A stretch of 64,000 nucleotides of DNA from SGZJ01 sp949372955 (GCA_949372955.1 CASIAX010000021.1:1-64000), one strand, 5' to 3'; shown: positions 35,595-45,517, counted from the first letter of the stretch. Made by a program: numbers and translations. The notes: generated by a model from the letters alone, not told the origin.

Positions 35595-35817
35595 CCCAAA
35601 ATAGCCTGATCTTTGATAAATTACTTATTTTATTAAAAAATTACATATAAATTATACTATTAGTTAAATAAATAATTTTATATTAATATAAAGTAATTTT
35701 TATTCAATTATTCGCAATAATTAAGACCTTTAAAATGTGTTTTTTTGTCAAATTACCATGGAATTAAGAGATTATATACATATATTGTGTACTTAATAAA
35801 CCAACTAACTAATAATT

Positions 35818-38600
35818 ATGAGAACAATTCTTAAAATTTTTATGATGTGTTTTTGTGTCATTTCATATGCACAAACCACAATTAACGGAAATGTAACGGA
35901 CCAAAATGGTCAACCACTAACCGGAGCTAATGTCATCGCTGATGGAACTTCAAGTGGTGCAGTGACGGATTTTGACGGGAACTATTCTTTCAAGGTTGAT
36001 TCTGATGGATCAGTAACCGTAACAGCTAGTATGATGGGGTTCAAAGCATCATCACAAAATATTGATTCATCTGGATCGCTTAATTTCAAGCTTGAAGATG
36101 GAACTTTTTTAGATGAAGTTGTTGTTTCGGCATCGAGAACACCACAAAGAATATTTGAATCTCCTGTTACTATCGAAAGATTCGGGGTTAAAGAGATTGC
36201 AAACACTGCATCATCGGATTTCTATGATGGATTAGAAAACATGAAAGGTGTTGATATAAACGTAAACAGTTTAACATTTAAAGCAATTAATACTAGAGGT
36301 TTTGCAACATTTGCAAACACTAGATTTGTACAACTTGTTGACGGAATGGACAACTCTGCTCCTGCATTAAACTTTCCATTAGGAAATTTACTTGGAATGA
36401 CAGAAACAGATGTATTAAGTGTTGAATTGTTACCTGGAGCATCTTCTGCTTTATATGGTGCAAATGCATTTAACGGTATACTTCTTATGACTAGTAAAAA
36501 TCCTTTTGATTTTCAAGGTCTAAGTGGACAATACAAACAAGGAATAACTTCACAAGAAGCTGCTGGAGACAATACTTATAGAGATTTAAGTATTCGTTTT
36601 GGACACAAGTTTAGTGACAAGCTTGCTATTAAAGGAAACTTTGGATACTTACTTGGGACTGACTGGATAGCGGATAGTCAGGAAGATAAGCTTGGTAGAG
36701 GGTTAACTAGAGAGGATTACGATCATGATGGTATTAATATATATGGAGATGAAGTTGCTACAGATATTAAAGGTGTAGCAAACACTCTTGTTCAATTAGG
36801 TTTAGCTCCTGCTGGAATTCAAAACCTTGTCCCATCACAAGTAGTTAGTAGAACTGGATACAGAGAAGTATCTTTAACTGACCACGTTGCCGAGAGTAAG
36901 AAGGCAGATTGGGGACTTTATTACAGACCTTTTGAAGATGATTTTGAAATTTCTTACGTAGGGAAATGGGGAACTGGTCAGACAGTTTACCAAGGAACTA
37001 ACAGATACGGAATTGAAAACTTTACAATGAGTCAACATAAATTAGAAGTAAAGAACGATAACTTTTTTGTAAGAGCGTATGTAACTGAAGATAATGCTGG
37101 AGATTCTTACGATATGAACTTTACAGCGATAAATATTAACAGAACTTGGAAAGGTGATAGTCAATGGTTCGGAGAGTATGTAAGTGGATTTGCTGGCGCA
37201 ACATTAGGTGGTGCTACAGAATCTCAGGCTCATGCTGTAGGTAGAGCTACTGCTGACACTGGAAGATACCTTCCCGGAACTCCTGAGTTTGATGCAGCTT
37301 TCGAAACTGTTGTAAACAATCCTGATTTAACTACTGGAGCTAAATTTCAAGATAATTCAAAAGTATACCATAGTGACTGGAATTATAGCTTTGCAGACCA
37401 AATAGAGTTTGCTGACATTCAATTGGGTGGGTCGTTTAGACAATATTCTCTAAACTCATCTGGAACAATATACACAGATTACGATGGACCTATTGATTAT
37501 TCTGAAACTGGAATTTACACACAAGTTGTAAAAAACTTTATGGATGATGATAGAATGACAATAACTGCAGCTGCTAGATATGATAAAAACGAATTTTTTG
37601 ATGGACAAGTAACTCCAAGAGTTTCTTTATCTTATACCGCTGGTGAATACAAAAATCACAACTTTAGATTAGGATTTCAAACTGGATTTAGAAACCCATC
37701 TACACAAGATTTATTTATAGGTCTTGATGTCGGTAGAGCTAGATTAATCGGTTCTTCTCCTGCAAGTTTAGATAATTATGTTCGAGATTACGCTGTAAGT
37801 GCAAATGGACAAGCATTAGGAGCTTCCTAGTGTCAGTTACCCTAGATGGTAATAGCGCAATAGACAACTCTTTTTCTGTGGCTTCACTTATGGCTTTTGG
37901 GGCAACTGGAAATCCTGCACTTTTAGAAGCTTCTGGATTAGAGGTGGTTAGACCTGAACAAGTAAAATCAATAGAATTTGGTTATAGAGGAAAATTATCT
38001 AGAACATTTTTAGTTGATTTTAGTGTTTATAAAAACACATATGAAGACTTTATAAATACTCAAGCAGTATTATCTCCTTTATATGGAACTGTTGGCGACA
38101 ACGCATTATCTGTTTTAGCAATGGTTAATGGAGATTATGAAACTTGGAGTGTATATACAAACTCTTCTGCAGAAATCAGATCTTGGGGTGGTGCTATAGG
38201 ATTATCTACTAAGATATTTAATGGTTTTGATCTAAGCGCTAACTACACTAAATCTATATTAGATTTTGACGCAGATCTTAATCCAGATTTCGCAACTAAC
38301 TGGAATACTCCAGAACATAAAGTTAAAGGACAGTTTGGTCATCCAAAACTTTTCAAAAACTTTGGATTCAATGTTGCTTGGAGATATAATAGTGAGTTCT
38401 ATTGGGAAGCAACTTTCGGAGAAGGTGAAGTTCCTTCAAACCACGTATTCGATGCTCAGGTTAGTTTAACATTACCTAAGCTTAAAACTGTATTAAAAGC
38501 TGGTGCTGCCAATCTTGGTGGTAACGAATACTTCACAGCATTCGGTTCTGGTTTAATTGGTTCTCAGTACTACGTATCATTAACGATTAACAACTTATAA
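35818..38600 (+). pseudogene. TonB-dependent receptor interrupted by a frameshift
   Basis: Translation from the ATG at 35818 gives signal peptide, CarboxypepD_reg-like domain (about 20-95), plug (ALYGANAFNGILLM) and much of the barrel, then stops at TAG 37828-37830. The same protein resumes in another frame from about 37827 (SVTLDGNSAIDNSFS and on) to 38600, ending in a typical barrel terminus (YYVSLTINNL). One lost base or two extra bases near 37825-37830 explains it. The site has no homopolymer or slippery heptamer. It could be a real mutation or a sequencing/assembly error; codon quality stays good on both sides, which favours a recent event or an error. A strong terminator follows. Confidence 0.82.
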
Positions 38601-38609
38601 TAAATATTT

Positions 38610-38645
38610 AAAAAAGCTTCTAAATTAACCTTAGAAGCTTTTTTT
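38610..38645 (+). terminator. Rho-independent terminator after the frameshifted receptor
   Basis: A perfect stem of AAAAAAGCTTCTAA (38610-38623) with TTAGAAGCTTTTTT, loop 7 bases, ending in a T-tract. It lies 10 bases past the receptor stop codon and separates it from the SGNH lipoproteins. Confidence 0.88.
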
Positions 38646-38672
38646 ACTATTATTAACCTAAATAATTAAATT

Positions 38673-40184
38673 ATGAAAATTTTAAATAACAAATATCTAC
38701 TGCTTTCGATGGCATTACTTGTCTTTACAGCTTGTGATGAAGACGATATGGATTCGCCTGCTTACAGTGACGTATATGTAGAAGTAACTTCAGGGTCTGC
38801 TGATTTTAGTAACATGGTTGCATTAGGAGCAACAGTTACCGCAGGATACACTGATGGAGCTTTGTTTTACGAAGGACAGAGGAATTCATTTCCAAATATA
38901 ATGTCTGGAGTTATGAGTCAAGCTATCGAAAACCAATCTAGTAATACTTTCTCTCAACCTTATACGGATGATAATATTGGAGGTTTATTAATTGGTGGGC
39001 AACCATTCAACGGTTCAAGACTGTTTTTTAATGGTGCTGGGCCAGCAAGTTTAGCAGGTACAACAACTACAGACGCTTTAAATGTCCAAGCAGGACCATA
39101 CTCAAATATGGCTGCTCCAGGAGTTAATGCTGTTCATATGTTAGCACCAGGTTATGGTAGCTTCGCTGGATTACAAGTAGGTCAAGCAAACCCTTACTAT
39201 GTAAGAATGGCTTCGTCACAAGGAGCAAGTATTCTTGGAGACGCAATAGCTCAAGCTCCTACTTTTGTGAGTTTGTGGTCTGGTTTTAGTGATGCTTTAG
39301 CTTATGCTACTGACGGAGGAACTAACGTTCCGTTACCAGATTTAACTTCTGCACAAGGATTTGGATTTGCTTTTGGCACAACAGCTGGAAGTTTAAATGC
39401 ATATGTAGCTAATGGTGTTGTAATTAACGTTCCTGATGTTACTAACAATCCATTCTTTAACACAATTCCATGGAATGCTATTCCTTTAGACGCTGCAACA
39501 GCAGGTGCTATTTCTGGAGCGTTTGCTCCATACAATGGGGCTTTAGATGCTGCCGTAGGCTTATATGCTGCAACAGGTGGTGCTTTTGGTATTACACAAG
39601 TAGAAGCAGATTTAAGATATCTATCAGTTGAAGCTGGACCTGGAAACCCTATACTTATTAATGATGAAGAACTTACTGTAATTGACTTAACTGCTTTTGG
39701 AGGCCCAGTACTTCCTAATCTTAGACATACAAATTCTAGTGATAAAATTTTACTGTCTACATCGGCAATTCTTGGGACACAAGCTGATCCAAGCAATCCA
39801 ACTTTAGTTTGGGGTGTTTCAGTTCCTTTAGATGATACTAGAGTTTTAACTGGAAGCGAAATATCTGCTTTACAAACATCAATCGCTGGAATGAATTCAA
39901 CAATTGATGCTTTAGCACCAGCTGGATGGGCAAGATTTGATGCTCATGCATTCTTTAATGAAGTAGTTGAGCAAGGAGTTCAGTTTGATGATTATGTAAT
40001 GACTGGAGATTTAGTCTTTGGAGGTTTCTTCTCCTTAGATGGAATTCACCCAACAGCAAGAGGAAATGCTTTGTTATCTAACAAGATAATGGAAGCAATT
40101 GATGCTACTTATGGGTCTAATTTATCGGATGCTGCTGCTGTTGCAGGAGATTATCCAACGAATTATCCTGCTACAATGAATTAG
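38673..40184 (+). CDS. SGNH/GDSL-hydrolase-like lipoprotein with degenerate active site
   Basis: A 503-residue lipoprotein (lipobox FTAC, Cys21, followed by acidic residues that favour surface export). It is the tandem paralog of the gene at 40269. The block I nucleophile position reads G52-A53-T54-V55, with Thr in place of Ser; block III reads G204-F205-S206-D207, with Ser in place of the oxyanion Asn; block V DGIH (Asp456, His459) is kept. The central part is rich in Ala and Gly (for example around residues 270-300). Catalysis is therefore doubtful; a binding role is possible. It has its own terminator. Confidence 0.8.
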   Translation: MKILNNKYLLLSMALLVFTACDEDDMDSPAYSDVYVEVTSGSADFSNMVALGATVTAGYTDGALFYEGQRNSFPNIMSGVMSQAIENQSSNTFSQPYTDDNIGGLLIGGQPFNGSRLFFNGAGPASLAGTTTTDALNVQAGPYSNMAAPGVNAVHMLAPGYGSFAGLQVGQANPYYVRMASSQGASILGDAIAQAPTFVSLWSGFSDALAYATDGGTNVPLPDLTSAQGFGFAFGTTAGSLNAYVANGVVINVPDVTNNPFFNTIPWNAIPLDAATAGAISGAFAPYNGALDAAVGLYAATGGAFGITQVEADLRYLSVEAGPGNPILINDEELTVIDLTAFGGPVLPNLRHTNSSDKILLSTSAILGTQADPSNPTLVWGVSVPLDDTRVLTGSEISALQTSIAGMNSTIDALAPAGWARFDAHAFFNEVVEQGVQFDDYVMTGDLVFGGFFSLDGIHPTARGNALLSNKIMEAIDATYGSNLSDAAAVAGDYPTNYPATMN

Positions 40185-40204
40185 AAATATTTCAAATTAA
40201 ATAT

Positions 40205-40240
40205 TAAAAAAACCTGTAGTTCTTCTACAGGTTTTTTTTT
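40205..40240 (+). terminator. Terminator between the SGNH paralogs
   Basis: The stem AACCTGTAG (40211-40219) pairs with CTACAGGTT (40225-40233), loop TTCTT, with A- and T-tracts on the two sides. The stem-loop is identical to the one at 41754-41785. Confidence 0.9.
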
Positions 40241-40268
40241 AAAAACACTATCCCAAATTCAATTAATT

Positions 40269-41735
40269 ATGAAATTAAAAAATCTTAAATATTTATTTCT
40301 ATCAATGACATTGATAGTATTTAATTCCTGTGAGGAAGATGAGGAGGATGCTGGAATGATGGTTCAAGAAATGGTAGAAATCAGATCTGGAAACGCTGAT
40401 TTTGACAAGTTTGTTTCAATTGGAGCATCGATAACTGCTGGATATACAGATGGAGCTTTGTTTTTTGAAGGACAAAGAAGTTCCTATCCAAATATAATGG
40501 CCGGAGTTATGAGTCTTTCTCAGGATAATACTGTGGCTTCCAACTACACTCAGCCTTACATGAATGATAATATTGGCGGTTTATTACTTGGAGGAAATCA
40601 AATAGTCGGACCTAGATTATTTTTTAACGGAGCTGGACCACAATCACTTGGTGATTTAGGTGCTACACCAACAACGGAATTAATGAATTCTGTTGCTGGA
40701 CCTTACAGCAATATGGCTGTTCCTGGCGCTCAAGCAATTCATATGATTGCCCCAGGTTACGGAAATTTAGCTGGTGTTGCTACTGGAACTGCAAATCCAT
40801 ACGCAGTTAGAGTAATGTCCAGTCCAGGATCTAGTATAATTCAAGATGTATTGGCTCAATCACCAACATTTGTAAGTGTTTGGTCAGGAGGAAATGACGC
40901 ATTAGGATACGCAACTAGTGGCGGAGCTGGAACTTTAACAAGCTCTGCTGATTTTGAGTTTGCATTTGGTTCAACAATGGCAGCTTTAGCTCAGGTTCCT
41001 GGTGGAGTTGTATCCAATATACCAGATGTAACTGCAATTGCTTATTTAAATACAATACCTTATAATGCAGTTCCTTTAGATGCTGCAACAGCTGATCTTT
41101 TAAATGGTGGATTTGCTGCATATAACGGAGGTTTAGCTGCAGCGCAAGCATTTGGTTTAATTTCAGCTGAAGAAGTTACTAATAGAACTATCATATTTGT
41201 TGAAGGTTTGAATGCTGTAACTATGGAAGATGAATATCTTACCAATTTATCTAGTTTGGGGCTACCATCTTGGAGACAAGCAACAATGAATGATAAAATT
41301 ATATTGCCAGCAATTGGATTAATTGGAACGACAGTTGATGGAAATCCAACTCAAATAAATGGAGTAAGTGTTCCATTGGCTGACGGAATTGTTTTGTCAT
41401 CTGATGAAATAGCAGAAGCACAAGCTAGAATAGTTCAATTCAATGCTACTATTGAAACAATAACTGCACAACAAGGATGGGCCCTGTACGATGCTTATGG
41501 AATATTAAATCAAGCAGTTACACAAGGAGTAGCATTTGATGATTACGTAATGACAACTGATTTAGTGTTTGGAGGCTTCTTTTCTTTAGATGGAGTACAT
41601 ACAACAGCTAGAGGTAGTGCGCTAATTGCTAACGGAATGATGGAAGCAATTGATGCACATTACGGATCTAATTTATCAGACGCAGCTGCAAAAGCTGCAG
41701 ATTATCCAACAAATTATTCTCCTAATTTGAGATAA
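40269..41735 (+). CDS. SGNH/GDSL-hydrolase family lipoprotein
   Basis: A 488-residue lipoprotein (lipobox FNSC, Cys21). The active-site blocks are intact: block I G52-A53-S54-I55 with the nucleophile Ser54, block III G207-G208-N209-D210, and block V Asp441-Gly-Val-His444. SGNH enzymes are esterases or lipases; the lipid anchor places it on a membrane surface, probably the outer one. It shares end-to-end similarity with the preceding gene, including RLFFNGAGP and AIDAHYGSNLSDAAA-type segments, so the pair arose by tandem duplication. The gap of 84 bases contains the first copy's terminator, so it needs its own promoter or read-through. Confidence 0.87.
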   Translation: MKLKNLKYLFLSMTLIVFNSCEEDEEDAGMMVQEMVEIRSGNADFDKFVSIGASITAGYTDGALFFEGQRSSYPNIMAGVMSLSQDNTVASNYTQPYMNDNIGGLLLGGNQIVGPRLFFNGAGPQSLGDLGATPTTELMNSVAGPYSNMAVPGAQAIHMIAPGYGNLAGVATGTANPYAVRVMSSPGSSIIQDVLAQSPTFVSVWSGGNDALGYATSGGAGTLTSSADFEFAFGSTMAALAQVPGGVVSNIPDVTAIAYLNTIPYNAVPLDAATADLLNGGFAAYNGGLAAAQAFGLISAEEVTNRTIIFVEGLNAVTMEDEYLTNLSSLGLPSWRQATMNDKIILPAIGLIGTTVDGNPTQINGVSVPLADGIVLSSDEIAEAQARIVQFNATIETITAQQGWALYDAYGILNQAVTQGVAFDDYVMTTDLVFGGFFSLDGVHTTARGSALIANGMMEAIDAHYGSNLSDAAAKAADYPTNYSPNLR

Positions 41736-41753
41736 GTCTAAAATAAAAAATAT

Positions 41754-41785
41754 AAAAAACCTGTAGTTCTTCTACAGGTTTTTTT
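41754..41785 (+). terminator. Terminator after the second SGNH gene
   Basis: AACCTGTAG (41758-41766) pairs with CTACAGGTT (41772-41780), loop TTCTT, followed by a T-tract. It is a copy of the hairpin at 40205-40240. Confidence 0.9.
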
Positions 41786-41854
41786 ATTTAAAAATAATTG
41801 ATAAATTTTAGACATTTTTTGAAAAAATTATTAAAATTTTTTAGATAAAAAATC

Positions 41855-41862
41855 TATCTTTG
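41855..41862 (+). promoter_or_regulatory. Candidate -7 box for atpD-atpC
   Basis: TATCTTTG followed by C, a full match to the flavobacterial -7 consensus, 37 bases before the atpD ATG. The upstream TTG is not present at the usual distance. Confidence 0.55.
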
Positions 41863-41899
41863 CGACTTGAAAGTTATTTATTAAATAAACACCTATACA

Positions 41900-43408
41900 A
41901 TGTCTACAATCTCAGGAAAAATTTCACAAATAGTTGGGCCAGTAATCGATGTAGAATTCGAAGCTGGTAAAGGGTTACCTAAAATATATGATTCTTTAGA
42001 GATCAAGAAAAGTGACGGAACTTTACTAGTATTAGAAGTTCAGTCTCATATTGGAGAAAACACAGTTAGAACTGTAGCAATGGATTCTTCCGATGGTCTT
42101 AGTAGAGGAGTTGTTGTTACATCAACAAACTCTCCAATTCAAATGCCTATTGGTGATGATGTTTATGGTAGATTATTTAATGTTATTGGAGATGCAATTG
42201 ATGGATTAGGAGATTTACCTAAATCTGGAGATAGTGGACTCCCTATTCACAGAGAAGCGCCAAGGTTTGAAGATCTTTCTACTTCAACTGAAGTATTATT
42301 TACTGGGATTAAAGTTATTGACCTTATAGAGCCTTATGCTAAAGGCGGGAAAATTGGATTATTTGGAGGAGCAGGTGTTGGTAAAACAGTTCTTATTCAA
42401 GAGCTAATTAATAACATTGCTAAAGGTCATGGTGGACTTTCTGTTTTCGCAGGTGTTGGAGAAAGAACAAGAGAGGGTAATGATCTTCTTAGAGAAATGT
42501 TAGAATCAGGAATTATAAAATATGGTGATGATTTCATGCACTCAATGGAAGAAGGTGGATGGGATTTAAGTAAAGTAGATAAAAAAGTTATGAAAGAATC
42601 AAAAGCAACATTTGTTTTTGGTCAGATGAACGAACCTCCTGGAGCAAGAGCACGTGTGGCTTTATCAGGACTTACTATTGCTGAATATTTCCGTGATGGT
42701 GCTGGAGAAGGACAAGGAAAAGATGTTTTATTTTTCGTAGATAATATTTTTAGATTTACTCAAGCTGGATCAGAAGTGTCTGCATTACTAGGTAGAATGC
42801 CGTCAGCGGTAGGTTACCAACCAACATTAGCATCTGAGATGGGTGCCATGCAAGAAAGAATTACTTCCACTAAGAATGGATCGATTACTTCAGTACAGGC
42901 CGTTTACGTTCCTGCAGATGATTTAACAGATCCTGCACCAGCAACAACATTTGCACACTTGGATGCAACAACTGTACTATCTAGAAAAATTGCTGAATTA
43001 GGTATTTATCCTGCTGTTGATCCTCTGGATTCAACTTCAAGAATTCTTTCTGCGGATATACTAGGTGATGATCATTATAATTGTGCTCAAAATGTAAAAG
43101 AATTACTACAAAGATATAAAGAGCTTCAAGATATTATAGCTATTCTAGGAATGGAAGAATTATCCGAAGAAGATAAAATGGCTGTTGGTAGAGCTCGTAG
43201 AGTGCAAAGATTTTTATCACAACCATTCCACGTTGCCGAACAGTTCACAGGTATCCCAGGAGTATTAGTAGATATTAAAGAAACGATCAAAGGGTTCAAT
43301 ATGATTATGGATGGTGAATTAGACCATCTTCCTGAAGCTGCTTTCAATTTAAAAGGAAGTATAGAAGAAGCAATTGAATCTGGAGAAAAAATGTTAGCAG
43401 AAGCATAA
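41900..43408 (+). CDS. atpD: F1F0 ATP synthase subunit beta
   Basis: The catalytic subunit of F1 on the cytosolic face of the inner membrane, 502 residues. P-loop GGAGVGKT at residues 156-163, GERTREGNDL with the catalytic Glu, the Walker B region VLFFVDNIFRFTQAGSE, and the DELSEED-equivalent segment LSEEDKM near the C-terminus. It is transcribed with atpC only; the other ATP synthase genes are not in this window, which is the usual Bacteroidota split. The preceding TATCTTTG box fits strong expression. Confidence 0.98.
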   Translation: MSTISGKISQIVGPVIDVEFEAGKGLPKIYDSLEIKKSDGTLLVLEVQSHIGENTVRTVAMDSSDGLSRGVVVTSTNSPIQMPIGDDVYGRLFNVIGDAIDGLGDLPKSGDSGLPIHREAPRFEDLSTSTEVLFTGIKVIDLIEPYAKGGKIGLFGGAGVGKTVLIQELINNIAKGHGGLSVFAGVGERTREGNDLLREMLESGIIKYGDDFMHSMEEGGWDLSKVDKKVMKESKATFVFGQMNEPPGARARVALSGLTIAEYFRDGAGEGQGKDVLFFVDNIFRFTQAGSEVSALLGRMPSAVGYQPTLASEMGAMQERITSTKNGSITSVQAVYVPADDLTDPAPATTFAHLDATTVLSRKIAELGIYPAVDPLDSTSRILSADILGDDHYNCAQNVKELLQRYKELQDIIAILGMEELSEEDKMAVGRARRVQRFLSQPFHVAEQFTGIPGVLVDIKETIKGFNMIMDGELDHLPEAAFNLKGSIEEAIESGEKMLAEA

Positions 43409-43426
43409 ATAATAAATCTAGTTTAC

Positions 43427-43705
43427 ATGTATTTAGAAATTATATCGCCAGAATTTACTTTATTTAGTGGGGAAGTTACATCGGTAACTGTACCTGGTGT
43501 TAATGGTGAATTTGAAATGTTAAATAACCATGTCTCTATTGTTTCTACTTTAAAAAAGGGAATTATAAAAATCTATGGTGATATAACAATTGATGAAACC
43601 CTAAAAGATAAATTTCAAAACGGCCCTGAAAAAGGAACCTATCTCTCAATTGATTCTGGGACTGTAGAGCTTAAAGAAAACAAAATTATTGCGTTAGTAG
43701 ATTAA
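43427..43705 (+). CDS. atpC: F1F0 ATP synthase subunit epsilon, short form
   Basis: This 92-residue protein comprises only the N-terminal beta-sandwich of epsilon (MYLEIISPEFTLFSGEVTSV, PGVNGEFEMLNNHVSIVSTL). The C-terminal helical hairpin that inhibits ATP hydrolysis in other bacteria is absent, which is usual for this group and means that form of autoinhibition is not available. It follows atpD by 18 bases and converges on umuD with 8 bases between. Confidence 0.95.
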   Translation: MYLEIISPEFTLFSGEVTSVTVPGVNGEFEMLNNHVSIVSTLKKGIIKIYGDITIDETLKDKFQNGPEKGTYLSIDSGTVELKENKIIALVD

Positions 43706-43713
43706 TTTTACAG

Positions 43714-44145
43714 CTACACCTTTTTTATCACATTAGTTACTATACCCCATATAACAAATTCGTTATCATCTGTTATCTCTATTGCTTTAAAATCAGCGTT
43801 TTCTGGCTGAAGCCACAACTTGCCTTTTTTAATTAAAAGCCTTTTCACGGTAAATTCTCCATCTATAAAACAAACAGCAATTTTATTATTCTGTGGCTCT
43901 ATACTTCTGTCTATTACTAGTAGGTCATTATCATCTAATCCTGCCCCAATCATAGACTGACCGCTAACTCTTGCAAAAAAAGTAGCTTCTTTATTTTTTA
44001 CTAGCTCTGCATCTAGACTAATTCTATTTTGTTTAAAATCATCCGCTGGAGATGGAAAGCCAGCAGCGATTCCTGAATTTATAATTATTGTACCCTCACC
44101 TGAAGCTGGTTTTGGAATAAAAAATTGTAGTGGCTTAGAATTCAT
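43714..44145 (-). CDS. umuD: UmuD-like S24 peptidase, error-prone polymerase subunit
   Basis: A 143-residue LexA/UmuD-type self-cleaving protein with no DNA-binding domain. Cleavage site Ala28-Gly29 (GIAAGFPSP), nucleophile Ser64 in SGQSM, general base Lys101 in GEFTVKRL. After RecA-stimulated self-cleavage, UmuD joins UmuC as a translesion polymerase. It is encoded 5 bases downstream of umuC on the same strand, so the order is umuC then umuD, the reverse of Escherichia coli. Confidence 0.92.
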   Translation of the reverse strand: MNSKPLQFFIPKPASGEGTIIINSGIAAGFPSPADDFKQNRISLDAELVKNKEATFFARVSGQSMIGAGLDDNDLLVIDRSIEPQNNKIAVCFIDGEFTVKRLLIKKGKLWLQPENADFKAIEITDDNEFVIWGIVTNVIKKV

Positions 44146-44150
44146 TGTAA

Positions 44151-45404
44151 TTATTTTACAGTAATTATATCATTTAAATTAGTAGTGTAGTGTGGTGACA
44201 AGTAATCTTGTTTCATTTTCCAAGTTTTTTTCAAATCTTGGTTAGCTAGTTTTATTTTGTTGCTAAATTTATAATTAATTTTATCAATAGCATTCATAAG
44301 TGGTTGATGACTGGATTTCTCCAAGTCAAATATATTTAATTGATAATTGTTAGAGGGCACCAAGCCGGTAAGTATTATTCCCGCTTTCTTATACGCAATT
44401 CCCTTCTTATAAATATCTTCAATAGCTTTTATAGCGTGATTGCTTAGCACTAGAGAGGAGTTTGTTGGATAGGGCAAGCTAATTACTTTAGTTGCATAAT
44501 GTTGTTTTAAATCTTCTCTAAAATAATTACTCCTAAGTATAACTATAATCATATGACAATGAGACTTTTGTCGTCTTAATTTTTCGCCTGAAACAAAAGA
44601 AAAAGTAGAAATACGTTCCTTGATACTATCTAAATCAGATAATGGTTTTTCAAAAGTTCTTGTTGTAGCTATTGATTTTTTAGATTTTTGACTCTCTAAG
44701 TTAAGTGTTGGAATACCTAATAAATCTCTTTGTAGTCTAGATTCTACGACTGACATATTAGACTTAACCCAGTTTTCTGGAAGTTGAGTGAAGTCATATG
44801 CATTTTTACACCCTTTTATAGCTAGTCTACTACTTAGCTTACTTCCTATACCCCAAATATCTTTTATTTTTGTCCACTTTAAAGCGTTTACTCTTTTAAT
44901 TTCGGAGTCAATAACGTAAACCCCACTAGTTTGAGAAGGGTATTTTCTGGCAATTTTATTAGCGACTTTAGATAATGCCTTTGTAGGAGCAACACCTACA
45001 CATGTAGGAATACCTGTCCATTTTAAAATTCTATCCTTAATTATAACACCATAATTAGTTAGATCATAATTCTCAAAGCCGTCTAACTTTAGAAAAGATT
45101 CATCAATACTATAAACCTGAATATCCGGAGTAAATTGTTTTAATATTGACATAACCCTACTACTCATGTCTCCATATAAAGAATAATTTGAAGAGAGAAT
45201 TTGAACGTTATGTTTCTTCAAAAGTTTTCTATACTTAAAAATAGGAGCTCCCATTGGTATTCCTAATTCTTTAGCTTCATCACTCCTAGAGATGATACAT
45301 CCATCATTATTGGATAAAATCACTATCGGTTTTTGTTGAAGGCTTGGATTAAAAACACGCTCACAGGAGGCATAAAAGTTATTACAATCGACAAGTGCAA
45401 ACAT
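44151..45404 (-). CDS. umuC: UmuC-like Y-family DNA polymerase
   Basis: The catalytic subunit of an error-prone polymerase V. Taken from the ATG at 45404, it has 417 residues and begins MFALVDCNNFYASCERVF, the family start with metal-binding Asp6; the 33 upstream codons are hydrophobic noise in the promoter region. Other motifs: PIVILSNNDGCIISRSDEAK, QVYSIDESFLKLD (catalytic Asp-Glu), GVAPTKALSKVANKIAR and a helix-hairpin-helix around IWGIGSKLSSRL. The C-terminal DUF4113 region (TTNLNDIITVK at the end) is present. It is divergent from the BtuB-like receptor. Confidence 0.95.
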   Translation of the reverse strand: MFALVDCNNFYASCERVFNPSLQQKPIVILSNNDGCIISRSDEAKELGIPMGAPIFKYRKLLKKHNVQILSSNYSLYGDMSSRVMSILKQFTPDIQVYSIDESFLKLDGFENYDLTNYGVIIKDRILKWTGIPTCVGVAPTKALSKVANKIARKYPSQTSGVYVIDSEIKRVNALKWTKIKDIWGIGSKLSSRLAIKGCKNAYDFTQLPENWVKSNMSVVESRLQRDLLGIPTLNLESQKSKKSIATTRTFEKPLSDLDSIKERISTFSFVSGEKLRRQKSHCHMIIVILRSNYFREDLKQHYATKVISLPYPTNSSLVLSNHAIKAIEDIYKKGIAYKKAGIILTGLVPSNNYQLNIFDLEKSSHQPLMNAIDKINYKFSNKIKLANQDLKKTWKMKQDYLSPHYTTNLNDIITVK

Positions 45405-45490
45405 GAAATAAATATAATGTTTGAAATAAAACATATGCATAGTTTCGGCATTTATTATTAACAAAATATAGGCTTTAAAAAGTAATTGAT

Positions 45491-45498
45491 TAATTTTG
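45491..45498 (+). promoter_or_regulatory. Candidate -7 box for the BtuB-like receptor
   Basis: TAATTTTG, 19 bases before the ATG at 45518. The leader is too short to carry a cobalamin riboswitch. Confidence 0.42.
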
Positions 45499-45517
45499 AA
45501 CAAATTAAAAAATCAAG

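Noticed and set aside
37821..37835. Programmed ribosomal frameshift in the TonB receptor
   Set aside because: No slippery heptamer, no homopolymer and no evident downstream pseudoknot; a mutation or sequence error is simpler.
39302..39796. Long antisense open frame inside the first SGNH gene
   Set aside because: It mirrors an Ala/Gly-rich coding strand, has no signal, domain or neighbour support, and the sense gene is clearly real.
45405..45503. Upstream extension of umuC
   Set aside because: A hydrophobic leader unlike UmuC; the family start with Asp6 is at 45404.
45499..45517. Cobalamin riboswitch before the BtuB-like receptor
   Set aside because: Fewer than 25 bases lie between the likely promoter box and the ATG, too short for a riboswitch.
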